A stretch of 64,000 nt of DNA. Origin: Thermothelomyces thermophilus ATCC 42464 (taxonomy: Eukaryota; Ascomycota; Sordariomycetes; Sordariales; Chaetomiaceae). The notes beneath the pieces are model-generated. The model was not told the DNA's origin and searched no databases. It saw only the letters and a list, made by a program, of their open reading frames with translations. The stretch spans positions 9,486,001-9,550,000 of the forward strand of contig NC_016472.1 in assembly GCF_000226095.1 (NCBI RefSeq), given 5' to 3'. Both the position numbers and the translations under genes were made by a program. Shown here one piece after another: positions 1-10,701 of this stretch (within the stretch, counting starts at the first letter, position 1; every line of letters begins with the position of its first letter).

Positions 1-2565
1 TGTCACAGCCCACAGCCCAATTTCTCTCCTCTGGCCGCCACCTCGCCGATCCGGCTGGCCCCAAGCCACCACTACGCGCCGCCGCCGGCCGTCGCCGCCC
101 TAGCCCAGCCACAAGGCTCGCGTGACCTCCTCGTCGCACGCCGCGCCCTCCGCCGACGGCGTCAGCACACGCTCATCTCGAGCGGCGACTTCCTCGGCGT
201 CACTGGCGCGAACCCTTACACGGGCGAGCCCGACGTCATCACGCCACCCACGCCCTCCGACGACGCCATCGTCACGACCTCGTCGTCGTCCTTATTACCG
301 CCTCCTCCACCACCTTCTCATGTTGTTGCCGGGACGAATACTGCTACACCTGGCAGCGGCGGCGGTGATGGGAGGAGTAATAGGAGCAATAGTAGTGGGC
401 CCGCGGGCTTGATGCTGTCGACGACACGAGCTCGGCAGGCGGAGCCGGAACGCGGACACGACGCGGAAGTCGGTCTTGAGTACGGCGACAGGGACAGGGC
501 GGACCGGCGCTTGCGGCGGGAGGAGGAGCGGCTGTACCGGGCCGAACAGAGGAAGGCGGCGCTGCGGGAGGCGCTCGCGCAGAGCGGTATCAGGTGGCGG
601 CGGGAGGAGTGCGGGTGGAGCTCGGTGGCAGAGCCCAGGCGGCTAAGCCCGATCTTGCAGTCGCCGTCGGGGAGCGGGAAGTCGGCGGTGGCGGCGTCGG
701 GGACGTGTGCAGGTGGTGTTGCTGGATGCGCGCCGACGAGGGAAGAGCATTTTTTAGGGATGCCGGCGGCGGTCCCCAGACCGGCCAGCAGCAGTCGCTG
801 CCACAGCCGCCGCCGCCGCCATCTCGGTGGAAACACGGGAATCATGAAGATCATGGAAAGGTGTGCGGGAACGACGTCCCTGAAGCAACAGTATGGACAG
901 GCGAGCCTCGGAACAGTGAGCGTGAATGGGGGGGACGTAACAGGAGGGCTGTGTCGGCTGAGAGAAGTGATGGCACGGTTAAGTGTACCACCTCTCGTCC
1001 TTCACCGGAAAATATCTCTTCAGCAGCTTGGAAGCGGCCACTTGGACCACCAACAGGTGCGGGACTTGGACAGCCTCGTGGTCGTTCCCGTGGATCTCCG
1101 CCAGCTTTCCGAGGGCTGCAGAGCTCAACGAATGTCCAGCGACCGGATCCCGAAGTTGCACGAGTTGGGTTTGATAGACTTGTCGAAAGGGAGTCAACCC
1201 TGCGTCGCGGACAGCCCCCGCGGCGGGAACGGCCTCAAGATCAAGGGGCGTCCAAGAGAGATCGTTCATGGCCTGGGCCGGGCACTCCAATCTGCTTGCA
1301 CACGCACCACCACCACTACTGGCTTCGGACAGCGACACGATCAGCCTCGCCACCGCACCACCGCCCATCCTTGCGGCGCGATGCGAGACAGGTGGCACGA
1401 AGCTCCTCCGGATCTGGGAGCCTCGATGCCCAAAGCGCACTCACAGTCAACATCGCCCCCGTTCCCGACCACGACGCTCAACGACGTCTGTTTCACTCGG
1501 CCGGTTTCCCCCGGCAGCGTGCGACTGAGCGTCTGGCCGAATCTCGACGGCCGGGATCCGCGGAGAGCGACGGCAGCGGCAATACCAAAGGAGGCGGAAC
1601 GATGCCGGGGACTGGGAAGTCCTTCCCTCCTTCCGCATCTCGTACTCGAAGCAGGCAGCGATACTACGTCGTCGTTGACCGACCAAGAGACGACAGTCCC
1701 CGTCCAGGGGCATCAGTACTCCGCGACCGTCGGCCAGCCCGCAACAAGGGACGAGAATCGCTCACCCCGACAACGATATTGGAGAATGAGGGAAACGATG
1801 CGCAAGCCGGCCGCTCCAGGGGAGACGAATCTCGACGACGAAGTCGATACCGGCGCGTCATCACCCACGTACACACGCACGTCCATATGCTGTATCACGG
1901 AGCAGCCTCGAACGTCGCGGTCAGCGATACCACCACGGAAACACGGGAACCAGACGTTTGCGCGCGGCGCAGCGCGGACAGCCTTTGTCCATTACGTAGA
2001 GACAACGACCACGAACACGACAATAGTGCCGAAGCCGATTTCGGCCCCGGGCATCAGCTGTTGTCGTCGCCAGGGACGTGCAGCGGAAATGACAGCAAAA
2101 AAACCCGACCACATCGGAGAGGCGGCAGAGAGGGAGGGAAGGCTGGGGAGGTACAAGGGGGAACAGGGGCGGGGGATTGTGAAAGGGAAGGAAAGAGGGA
2201 ATCGGGAAGCAAAGAGCAAAGAAGAGCAAATGGAAAAGGGGGCAGACATGACGAACAGAAAGAAAGGCACGAGCTCCCCTGAGGTCAAGTACTGGGCTCG
2301 ACACGCGATGGTGGTGTTGGCGAGAGTGTTGAGCGCGTACTGGCAGGTGGTGAGCCCCGTGTTTAACGGAGATTCGGACCTCAGAAAACGGCTCGACAAA
2401 TCTCGGGCGACCCGTGGGGACGTGGTTGTATGCGTGTTGGCTGTGCTGTTCCTGCTTCTGCTGTTGTCTGTCGGGATGTGGTCCTTCAGGGGCATTATTT
2501 GGACTGGGAGACTGCTGGTCAAGGTCGGGGCGGTGCTGGGGTGTGTGATAGGGCTGCGTGGCTGA
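1..2565 (+). CDS. 5'-partial fungal protein with C-terminal membrane segments (unknown function)
   Basis: One frame is open from the first base to a TGA at 2563-2565, giving 854 visible residues; the start lies off the left edge. Near residues 61-79 it reads SGDFLGVTGANPYTGEPDV, followed by a PPTPSDD stretch, which I recall as a conserved block in uncharacterised filamentous-fungal proteins. A charged R/E-rich helix follows (about 150-200), then a long low-complexity middle. Near the C-terminus come a VKYWARHAMVVLARVL stretch and a strong hydrophobic segment (about 808-829), with a second weaker one (about 837-851), suggesting membrane anchoring. In the middle another frame is also open (594-2282), so an intron or sequence error between the two recognisable ends cannot be excluded. 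Function unknown. I am confident of both ends and less so of the middle. Confidence 0.7.
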   Translation, partial: CHSPQPNFSPLAATSPIRLAPSHHYAPPPAVAALAQPQGSRDLLVARRALRRRRQHTLISSGDFLGVTGANPYTGEPDVITPPTPSDDAIVTTSSSSLLPPPPPPSHVVAGTNTATPGSGGGDGRSNRSNSSGPAGLMLSTTRARQAEPERGHDAEVGLEYGDRDRADRRLRREEERLYRAEQRKAALREALAQSGIRWRREECGWSSVAEPRRLSPILQSPSGSGKSAVAASGTCAGGVAGCAPTREEHFLGMPAAVPRPASSSRCHSRRRRHLGGNTGIMKIMERCAGTTSLKQQYGQASLGTVSVNGGDVTGGLCRLREVMARLSVPPLVLHRKISLQQLGSGHLDHQQVRDLDSLVVVPVDLRQLSEGCRAQRMSSDRIPKLHELGLIDLSKGSQPCVADSPRGGNGLKIKGRPREIVHGLGRALQSACTRTTTTTGFGQRHDQPRHRTTAHPCGAMRDRWHEAPPDLGASMPKAHSQSTSPPFPTTTLNDVCFTRPVSPGSVRLSVWPNLDGRDPRRATAAAIPKEAERCRGLGSPSLLPHLVLEAGSDTTSSLTDQETTVPVQGHQYSATVGQPATRDENRSPRQRYWRMRETMRKPAAPGETNLDDEVDTGASSPTYTRTSICCITEQPRTSRSAIPPRKHGNQTFARGAARTAFVHYVETTTTNTTIVPKPISAPGISCCRRQGRAAEMTAKKPDHIGEAAEREGRLGRYKGEQGRGIVKGKERGNREAKSKEEQMEKGADMTNRKKGTSSPEVKYWARHAMVVLARVLSAYWQVVSPVFNGDSDLRKRLDKSRATRGDVVVCVLAVLFLLLLLSVGMWSFRGIIWTGRLLVKVGAVLGCVIGLRG

Positions 2566-4310
2566 GATTCCCGCCTTGTTGAATTGTGACGTTAGCCTGG
2601 GGGAGTGGATATAGCATAGCTTACCTAGCTGAGATCGTCCTCCAACAAATGACTACCACAGTACTGTGTTAGAGCAGACAATGCATCCTTACAAGCCGAA
2701 GGCTACGTCCTGCTTACGGCTAGCAACCATCGGCATCTGCCCTGTAAGCGCAGCTGCCGCCGTGACATCCCCGGCCGGCGAAATTTGGGTCTCCTGCAGG
2801 ACACTGGGGAACGGCGAATCCGAGAAAGGTCTCAACTGGGGTTTTAATTGATAATGCTGCATGCTTAGCTGCCTCTTTAGGGAGTCGAAAGCCGTCCAGT
2901 GCCAGGATTGCCGTCCTCGTCGGCATCGTGACCCCCCTAAGGTTGTTCCGCGACATTACACAGGCTCTGATCCATGGCGCGCCACAAAGATCGGCGGAGT
3001 GGGCCCGGGAGGTGGATAGCAAACAAAGGCAGCGAAAGCCGGAGAGCATTGAGCGCCGGGGGCGGGCAGGTGATACGGGTTCATGCATAGCGCCGAAACC
3101 ATTGACAGCCCGGCCTGCAGACAGACACGGCGCTGCTTCCGTGCTCTCCCAATGGTATCTTGATCGGGAAGCTCTGGAGCTGGCTGGTCCTGCAGCTTGT
3201 CGAAAACGGTTCCTGCCCAGGTCCTGTGCCGAATCCATCGGCGATACGCAGACACGCACCAGCAGAGATAACTTCCTATGTATGTACATGTACATACTAT
3301 GATACAGTACGTACATACATACTTATTGAGAACTAACTGTGCGGAGTGATAGAACCATCAGCGAGCAGCTGCTGACCACTCTTCGCTCCGCTGGCTCTTG
3401 AAAGGCTGATCGGATCGGCGCTTGATGCGCTTGGGGTCAGTCAGCATGAAAGGAAGGAGGGGGGTTGTGACCCAAAAGAAGATATCTGTTGGTTGTTTGT
3501 TGGTTGGTGGTATCAATCGGCGGCTAGATGTCGCCGTGTCAACCGGACCATTTTTTTTAGTATCCCAGGATCGAGGGCTGAGCATACTACAGTATGCTCT
3601 TTGCAGGGATAACTCCAATTTCAGGTCAGAGAATGGAAGCATGATCAAACTTGCAAACCTGTGGGAATCTCGGGGAACAATGGCAACGTGGTAACCACCG
3701 CGTATTCACCGCCGTATTCAACAGATCCCGGATCAGGGGGATGCTTGTGGATTTTGCTCGACTTTTGAGCGCGCACGCGTGTTTGCAGAAATCAAGTTGC
3801 TTCTTCGGGTTCTGGCGGCGATGAGTTTGGCCCAACAAGCCCACAGCGGGGCAGATCTTGGCTACGGCCCCACCTAGCCCTGCCCAGCCGGCCTCCCGCA
3901 GGGCCAATTGGCGGCCGTTCTTTAACAATCCCAGTGGCCACCCCGCATTCCGTGAACCGGAGGCTATCATATTGCTCCGAACTCGGCGGTCTCCAACATC
4001 GCCGAGTTGGAGGCGCCGCAATCACTTGGAGCCTCTTATAAGCGGGAAGAACAGATCTCATCATCGGCCCAGAGTGGACTTGCATCCTCGTTCCGTATTT
4101 TCGACATTGGGGGCTCTTTGCCACAGCCTCAACTACGTGGAAGAACCATACAAGTCCCTTCGAAAAGAGAAGACACCATCGGCCTATAACACCTAGATTA
4201 ATTCTGCTTTTAAAGAACGTCCTTATCATTGTCGTCCCCCATCCGTCTCCCACTGCAGGCCTTTGCTCCGATTTCAGTGAGGTGTTTGTGTGTTGCGCAA
4301 CCAAAAAAAA
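2566..4310. other. Intergenic region / LEU1 promoter
   Basis: No gene is recognised. Around 3277-3325 lies a cluster of GTAC/ACATAC words of a kind that recurs in other intergenic stretches of the window. The 600 nt before LEU1 hold a perfect 9-bp inverted repeat (3980-3988 / 4000-4008), a TATAAG at 4037-4042 and an A-rich run immediately before the LEU1 start codon. Confidence 0.6.
3980..4008. promoter_or_regulatory. Inverted repeat in LEU1 promoter
   Basis: AACTCGGCG at 3980-3988 is repeated inverted as CGCCGAGTT at 4000-4008, with an 11-nt spacer, about 300 nt upstream of the LEU1 ATG. Inverted CGG/CCG half-sites are what dimeric Zn2Cys6 regulators bind. The spacing does not match the Leu3 palindrome, so the binder is unknown. 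Confidence 0.35.
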
Positions 4311-6805
4311 ATGCCGGCCGCCGAGAGAACACCGCAGACGCTCTACGACAAGGTCTTCCAGGCCCACATTGTCGACGAGAAGCTCGATGGCACGATCCTC
4401 CTCTACATCGACCGCCACCTAGTCCATGAGGTCACATCACCAGTGCGTTCCCCAGAATCCCCATTTTTTTCACGCTTGGTATGGTGTTCGGCGACTGACC
4501 TCAGCAGCAAGCATTTGAGGGCCTTGAAGTCGCCGGCCGCAAGGTCAGGAGACCGGACTGCACCCTCGCCACGACCGACCACGTACGCTACGCCTTCCCC
4601 GTCGAGCCTAGACCAGATCTCCGACTGACAATCCTTCTCTAGAATGTTCCCACAACCTCCAGGAAATCTCTCAAGGACATTGCGAGCTTCATCCAGGAAG
4701 AGGATTCCCGGACACAATGCGTAACCCTCGAGGAGAACGTCAAGAAGTTTGGCATCACATATTTTGGACTCAGCGACAAGCGGCAGGGCATTGTGCACGT
4801 TATCGGCCCTGAGCAGGGCTTCACCCTCCCCGGCACCACCGTCGTGTGCGGCGACAGCCACACGTCGACCCATGGCGCCTTCGGCGCGCTCGCCTTCGGC
4901 ATCGGCACCAGCGAGGTCGAGCACGTCCTCGCCACACAATGCTTGATCACCAAGCGCAGCAAGAACATGAGGATACAGATTGACGGCGAGCTGGCCCCGG
5001 GTGTCAGCTCCAAGGACGTGATCCTCCATGCTATCGGCAAGATCGGCACCGCTGGCGGCACCGGCGCCGTCATCGAGTACTGCGGTTCCGTCATTCGCTC
5101 CCTCAGCATGGAGGCCCGCATGTCCATCTGCAACATGTCGATCGAGGGCGGTGCGAGGGCTGGCATGGTTGCCCCGGACGAGACCACCTTCGAGTACCTC
5201 AAGGGGAAGCCGCTGGCTCCCAAGTACGGGTCCGAAGAGTGGAACAAGGCGGTCGCCTATTGGAAGTCGTTGCGGTCCGACCCCGATGCCAAGTACGACA
5301 TCGACGTCTTCATCGACGCCAAGGACATCGTCCCAACCGTCACCTGGGGTACCAGCCCCGAAGACGTCGTCCCCATCACCGGCGTCGTTCCCGACCCGGA
5401 GACCTTCCCTACCGAGGCTAAGAAGGCTGCCGGTCGCCGGATGCTTGAATACATGGGTCTCGTTCCCGGGACTCCGATGGAGGAGATCGTGGTCGACAAG
5501 GTCTTTATCGGCTCTTGCACCAACTCGAGAATCGAGGATCTCCGCGCCGCCGCCATGGTCGTCAAGGGCAAGAAGGTCGCCTCCAACATCAAGCGCGCCA
5601 TGATCGTTCCGGGATCCGGCCTGGTCAAGGAGCAAGCCGAGCGGGAGGGCCTCGACAAGATCTTCCTCGATGCCGGGTTTGAGTGGCGCGAGGCCGGCTG
5701 CAGCATGTGCCTGGGCATGAACCCCGACATCCTCTCCCCCAAGGAGCGGTGCGCCAGCACCAGCAACCGCAACTTTGAGGGCCGCCAGGGCGCCCAGGGC
5801 CGAACGCACCTCATGTCCCCCGTCATGGCTGCCGCCGCCGCCATCGTGGGCAAGCTCGCCGACGTCCGGAAGATCTCGCAGTTCAACGGCAGCCCGCACA
5901 TCGAGGCGGCCATCGCCCCCGAACCCGCCACGTCCTCCGGCGCCTCGGCCTCCGCCGAGAAGGCCCACCCCGACGAGCGCATCGAGACCGACGACGCCGA
6001 GAAGGAAGCCCTGGCCGACCAGCCCCAGGACTCGTCTCCGCAGGTCAACACCACCGTCGCCCACGCCGGGGGCGCTTCGGCCGCCGGTGGTCTCCCCAAG
6101 TTCACCGTCCTCAAGGGCATCGCGGCGCCCATGGAGAAGCCCAACATCGATACGGATGCCATCATCCCCAAGCAGTTCCTCAAGACCATCAAGCGGACCG
6201 GCCTCGGCAAAGCCCTCTTTTACGAGATGCGCTACCTCGAGCCGGGCGTGGAGAACCCGGACTTTGTCCTCAACCGCGAGCCGTACCGCCGAACCAAGAT
6301 CATCGTCTGCACGGGTGCCAACTTCGGCTGCGGCTCGTCGCGCGAGCACGCCCCCTGGGCGCTCAACGACTTTGGCGTCAAGTGCGTCATCGCCCCGTCC
6401 TTTGCCGACATCTTCTTCAACAACTCGTTCAAGAACGGCATGCTGCCCATCCCCATCAAGAACCAGGACGACCTCGAAAAGGTGCACGCCGAGGCCGTGG
6501 CCGGCCGCGAGCTGGAGGTCGACCTCCCCAACCAGCTCATCAAGGATGCCCAAGGGAACACGCTGTGCTCGTTCGAGATCGAGGAGTTCAGGAAGCACTG
6601 CCTGGTGAACGGCCTGGACGACATCGGCCTCACGATGCAGCTGGAGGATAAGATTGCCGAGTTCGAGAAGAAGATGTCGCGCGAGACGCCGTGGCTGGAT
6701 GGGTCCGGGTACCTGAAGCGCAAGGGCGGGAAGCTGGCTGTCAAGGCGGCGCCTGTGCCCAAGACCAATCGGGGGGATGTCAAGACCGAGCCGCTGGAGT
6801 GGTGA
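4311..6805 (+). CDS. LEU1: 3-isopropylmalate dehydratase (leucine biosynthesis)
   Basis: Isomerises 2-isopropylmalate to 3-isopropylmalate in leucine synthesis, using a 4Fe-4S cluster. Three exons: 4311-4442, 4508-4582 and 4643-6805 (introns of 65 and 60 nt, each with a CTGAC branch point), giving 789 residues, the usual length of the fused fungal enzyme. The large aconitase-type domain has the cluster cysteines at about C361 (GSCTNSR) and C422/C425 (CSMCLGMNP). A Ser/Ala/Glu-rich linker (about 485-550) leads to the small swivel domain, which carries the [13 protein letters not shown] and [11 protein letters not shown] substrate-loop motifs. The start ATG follows an A-rich Kozak-like context, and the first exon begins with the family's usual N-terminus. 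The frame is intact throughout. Confidence 0.97.
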
Positions 6806-7214
6806 GAAGGGGTCGTACAAACGAGCCGAGCGGTGGATGTGTTATGATACCTGGGATAATGACGCTTGGTGTGTTGTGGTTTTGTGCGTCGAGTTTCCGT
6901 CTTGCTAAAAATACATTAGTCTTCTCACTCATGCTTGGAGGGGGTGGTATTTCTCGATTGTATTTTGTCTTGGCTTCATCTTCGAAGCAGAAAATGCTCT
7001 GTGCATGACGGAGGATCAACAGGCAGAATGAAGAAAATGAAAAGCGCATGCCTTTCATCACCGTTTTACCGCCATATACTTCGTACCGGTGCTTCCATTA
7101 TCCTGTTTTTGTTTGCCAGCCCTGTTCTTTCCTTCTTTCAAAACCTCCCCGCTCTCACACCGCTGTCCTGCTTCCTGTGTGCCTTGACCCTTCCGTTGTT
7201 GTTGTCGTTGTTGC
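6806..7214. other. Convergent intergenic region (LEU1 / JmjC 3' ends)
   Basis: About 400 nt between two facing 3' ends. It contains only UTR-like sequence, with an AATACA-type poly(A) signal candidate near 6909 for LEU1. Confidence 0.5.
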
Positions 7215-8969
7215 TCACCTCCACCAGAAGCTCACGCTGAAACTCACACTCAGTCCTCTCACATAATGCCACCACCCGACGGGGATATACAACACCTCGC
7301 CTTCGCCGAGCACACAGTCCAAGTACTCGAGCTTCCGGAACTCGTCCTCCCATCCCGCTTCCAGCCCTTCTTCTTCCTTCTCCCCCTCCTCACCGGACCC
7401 CTCCTCGGGCCGGGGAGCGGGAGCGGGACGGTCCCAGCCCTCGAGCACGCCGACGTCGACCCGGCTCGTGTTCCCCATCTCGACGCCGCCCTCGCGGCCC
7501 CTCGCGCGCATCTTGCGCGGCCCGATCCAGGGCGGGTACAGCCGCACGTATTTGCGCCCGACGACCTGGGCGAGCAGGTTGTGGTAGGGGTCCGTGTGGA
7601 GGGGCGTGATGGTCGTTGGGGGGCCGAACCAGGCGTTGAGGTGCGGGCAGTCTTCTTCTTCTTCTTCTCCTCCTCCTCCTCCTCCTCCTCCTTCGTCGTC
7701 GTCGTAGTTGCCCTCGTCGTCATCGCCGACGACGAGTTCATCTCGGGCTGGTGCTTCCCCCCGTGTGGTGGACTTGTCTCCAGAGGAGGGAGGGGTGCTA
7801 TCGGGGTATGGAGGCGGAACGGTGAAGCAGAGGTCCGGGATGAGGATGTCGTTGCGGAGGAGGGGCAGGTGGGTCAGGAGCGGGTGTTGGGCCAGGTAGC
7901 CCGTCTTTTTACTTCCTTCTTGTCCTTCTTCTTCTTCGTTTTGTTGTTGCCGATGTTGTTGTTCGCCGCCGGTGGGAAACGGTGGGGACGAGGGCGGGTC
8001 CGTGATGTGCTCTCTCAGGAACTTGCCAAACGGCAGGATCTGCTGCCCCCACCCGGGGTCGACATAGCTGCGGCCGAGCTCAACGGGGACCAGGCGGCGG
8101 CCGCCAAAGGTGCGCGAGAGGAGGTAGTCGGGCTTGCGCCAGGGGCGGGTGGTCAGCGCCGGCCAGTCGGAGATGAGGCCGGTGATGACGAGCGGGAGCG
8201 GGCCGGGGGCATTGTTCTCGCGCTTGGTGAGGTAGGTCTGGAATTCCTCGAGGGAGAGGTCGTGGACCCGGCGGACGGGGCGGGTGACGGGCGGCGTGAA
8301 GGGTTCGTAAGAGGAGAAGGAGGGAGCGTCTTGCCAGGGGTTCGGGGGAGGAGACTGGGCTGAGGTCTTTGGCCGCTTCTGCGGTCTCTCGTCGAGGGGT
8401 GGCGATGGAGGAGGGCGAGCGGCGCTCTCTGGCGATGCCGCCTGCCAGACCTCCTCGAGCAGAGCAAATGCCCTGTTGATCCACTGCCTGCCTCTTCTGT
8501 CGCCGGCTGCGCCAGCAAGGATGATGGCGAGGTCCAGGGCCTTGATCATGTCGTCCAGCTCCTTCTCGGCCGCGGCCACATCGTACTGCCCTCGCAGCGC
8601 GGCGTCGGTGACCGGCCACGACATGTACAGGAGGGCAAACTTGAGGATGCTCGCGTCGGTGTACAGCTGGCGCCAGCAGGTGGGCAGTTCCTTGAACAGG
8701 TAGGCGTAGAACTTGGAGTAGGCCACGGATATGAGATCGTCTATGCGCCGCAGCAATAAGGCCCTCCCATCCTCGCCCTCGCCCTTGCTCAGGCTGAGCA
8801 GCTGCGAGGCCTGTCGCCCCAAAAGCTGCACCAGAGGCTCGCCGCAGGCTGCTAGGCCCCGGCTTGAGTGGTGGATGCTATCATCCTCCAGTATCTGAGC
8901 GCACTCTGAGGCGATCTGCTCGGCAGCAGCAAGGCATTGCGCCCTCAGCTGCTCGTGCGCGTCTGCCAT
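7215..8969 (-). CDS. KDM8/JMJD5-like JmjC (cupin-8) oxygenase
   Basis: Single-exon gene of 584 residues starting at the ATG at 8967-8969. The N-terminal half is helical, as in JMJD5/KDM8. The C-terminal half is a JmjC/cupin-8 fold starting near a [13 protein letters not shown] stretch, with the family's [18 protein letters not shown] and [17 protein letters not shown] blocks. The Fe(II) ligands are visible: H458 and D460 (HTDPYH) and H568 (GWWHYVRG). It is therefore predicted to be an active 2-oxoglutarate/Fe(II) dioxygenase acting on protein substrates. Between LCFTVPPP and the iron-binding HTD lies a low-complexity insert with Gly8 and Glu5 runs, encoded by CTC/CTT repeats around 7640-7700. 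The substrate (histone, arginine or other) cannot be told from sequence. It ends at a WWR terminus directly after the last strand. Confidence 0.85.
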   Translation of the reverse strand: MADAHEQLRAQCLAAAEQIASECAQILEDDSIHHSSRGLAACGEPLVQLLGRQASQLLSLSKGEGEDGRALLLRRIDDLISVAYSKFYAYLFKELPTCWRQLYTDASILKFALLYMSWPVTDAALRGQYDVAAAEKELDDMIKALDLAIILAGAAGDRRGRQWINRAFALLEEVWQAASPESAARPPPSPPLDERPQKRPKTSAQSPPPNPWQDAPSFSSYEPFTPPVTRPVRRVHDLSLEEFQTYLTKRENNAPGPLPLVITGLISDWPALTTRPWRKPDYLLSRTFGGRRLVPVELGRSYVDPGWGQQILPFGKFLREHITDPPSSPPFPTGGEQQHRQQQNEEEEGQEGSKKTGYLAQHPLLTHLPLLRNDILIPDLCFTVPPPYPDSTPPSSGDKSTTRGEAPARDELVVGDDDEGNYDDDEGGGGGGGGEEEEEDCPHLNAWFGPPTTITPLHTDPYHNLLAQVVGRKYVRLYPPWIGPRKMRARGREGGVEMGNTSRVDVGVLEGWDRPAPAPRPEEGSGEEGEKEEEGLEAGWEDEFRKLEYLDCVLGEGEVLYIPVGWWHYVRGLSVSFSVSFWWR

Positions 8970-10701
8970 GCCCGCGCCCTGGCGTGTGGGCCAGAGTCGC
9001 CTGGTGTTCTTTTCTTTTCTTTGTTTTCTTTCCTCTTTAGCTTATTTTTTTTTGACCAAATTTTGATAGTTGGATATTTTGCATGGTATAAACCTCCGTG
9101 TTCTGCCCAGGATGCGTGCTGCCGGATAACTCTCACCTCAGCAGTCGAGGGCACAATTTGTCAAAAATGTTCAGAAGGCATGAGCAACGGCAGTCCCATC
9201 TTGCGAGTGGGTTGGTTGCGGTGAACTCTGGCGGGGCTATTTCCACGGCAGCTTCTACCTTCCCATGGTATACGGACGATTGTCTGAAGAAGGTACGGTC
9301 GGTATAGTGGTTAGAGGGGTATTTATTGGGGCCTGTGGGCCATCTTTTGTAGGGGAGAACTATCGACCTTTCAACCAACAAAAATATACCACATACCACC
9401 ACAGTTTCTTCAAGTCTAAAGTACTAAATACACATCCGCACGTATGTATGTACACTACAGTACATATGTACTGCAGTACAGTACTGTACATACATACACT
9501 ACGTACAGTACGACACCCAACACTTCGGTAGCGATTCTCAGCGGGCCGTTCCAGCGCCACACTTTCTGTCGCTTCCTCTTATCTCGGGTCTTCGGGAGCC
9601 TCCTTGCCTAAAGTACTCAAACGGTCTACATACATATAAGTGGGATGGCACCTGCCCGATATTTGCTATCTCCCATTGTATCCCGCACTTCCGATCGAAT
9701 AATCCACAACTCTCACCGGTTCTCTTTCGGCACGACTCGCCGCCATAGGCACCCTTGGTACCGATGCAACCAACCTGCAAGCCGCATATTCCCCCCCCAA
9801 AAAATGGGGCCAGAACCGCAGAGAACCCTGCTCACCCTGCCGGAACCCACAGAGAAACGCTCAACATTGAGGGAACGCAGCGGGAAAGCCGACTCGCAAG
9901 ATCCCAAGCACGGAACCTGTAATAAAAGGCAAAAAGTCTGTGGATATCATAGTCTGCAATACTCAGCGGTGCAAAATGCGGTGTGAGCAACCTTCGTTTC
10001 TTAAGGGTCCTAGTCCTGGCGACCTGCTGATTCCCGATTCCAAAAGCCTGGATCACTCGACAGGCTTTCGCTCTGCACACAAGCCGCGGAGGACCGGGGA
10101 GAGACTAGGAGGCTAGAGACGTGACGACTCAGATGAACGGCTTTCCTGTCAACGCCGGCGCAACGCCCAACCAGCATTTGCGGCCCCCTTCCTCCTTAAG
10201 GGGTGCTTCTCGGCAACGGCAAAGGGAGCGCACATGTGTCGCTGAATGATGAACCACCTCAACTGACTGGGTAATGACTGCACGAAGCGTGAGAGGGATC
10301 GGAAATTCGTCATGAAAACGAACAACGATCTGCCTGCACGCCAGTCTTCCCACCATCCCTTGACGGTGGCTGGTCACCTGGGAGGGACAGGCGGGGTCGT
10401 GTCCGCAAATGCGTAATCTGCGCGGCGACTGGACCTGTGACGCTCTCGCTTGCGCCTAGAAAAGAGGCTGGTCGAAGGATGACTCGTCCCCCCCCCTCGC
10501 CGGGAAGGGAACTTCAGTTCGGAACCTCTTGCCGCGGCCAGCGGCCGACTGTTGTGTCGATAAGGGGTTATGCCAGGCTCAAGGCGGAATTTGTGCTTGG
10601 CCGTTCTGGTCTTGGTCTGAAGTGTGATCTCGGCCCCGGATTTGGTATCTCTCGCCCTCAAAGGGGCGAAACTCGGGTTCGTTTGGACAGCGCCCACCAC
10701 T
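8970..10701. other. Intergenic region
   Basis: No gene is recognised in 1.7 kb. It contains a T/C-rich tract at 9002-9052 (the A/G-rich leader of the JmjC gene on its own strand) and a dense cluster of ATGTATGTAC/TACAGTAC words at 9440-9500. Open frames here are short and show no family resemblance. Confidence 0.5.

Noticed and set aside
4403-6820. 805-codon open frame antisense to LEU1
   Set aside because: It mirrors GC-rich LEU1 codons, has repetitive Gly/Val/Leu/Asp composition and no domain. The sense strand encodes a complete conserved enzyme.
9290-9345. tRNA-like stretch (GGTCGGTATAGTGGTTAGAG)
   Set aside because: It resembles the 5' part of tRNA-Asp, but no anticodon stem, T-loop (GGTTCRA) or acceptor partner follows.
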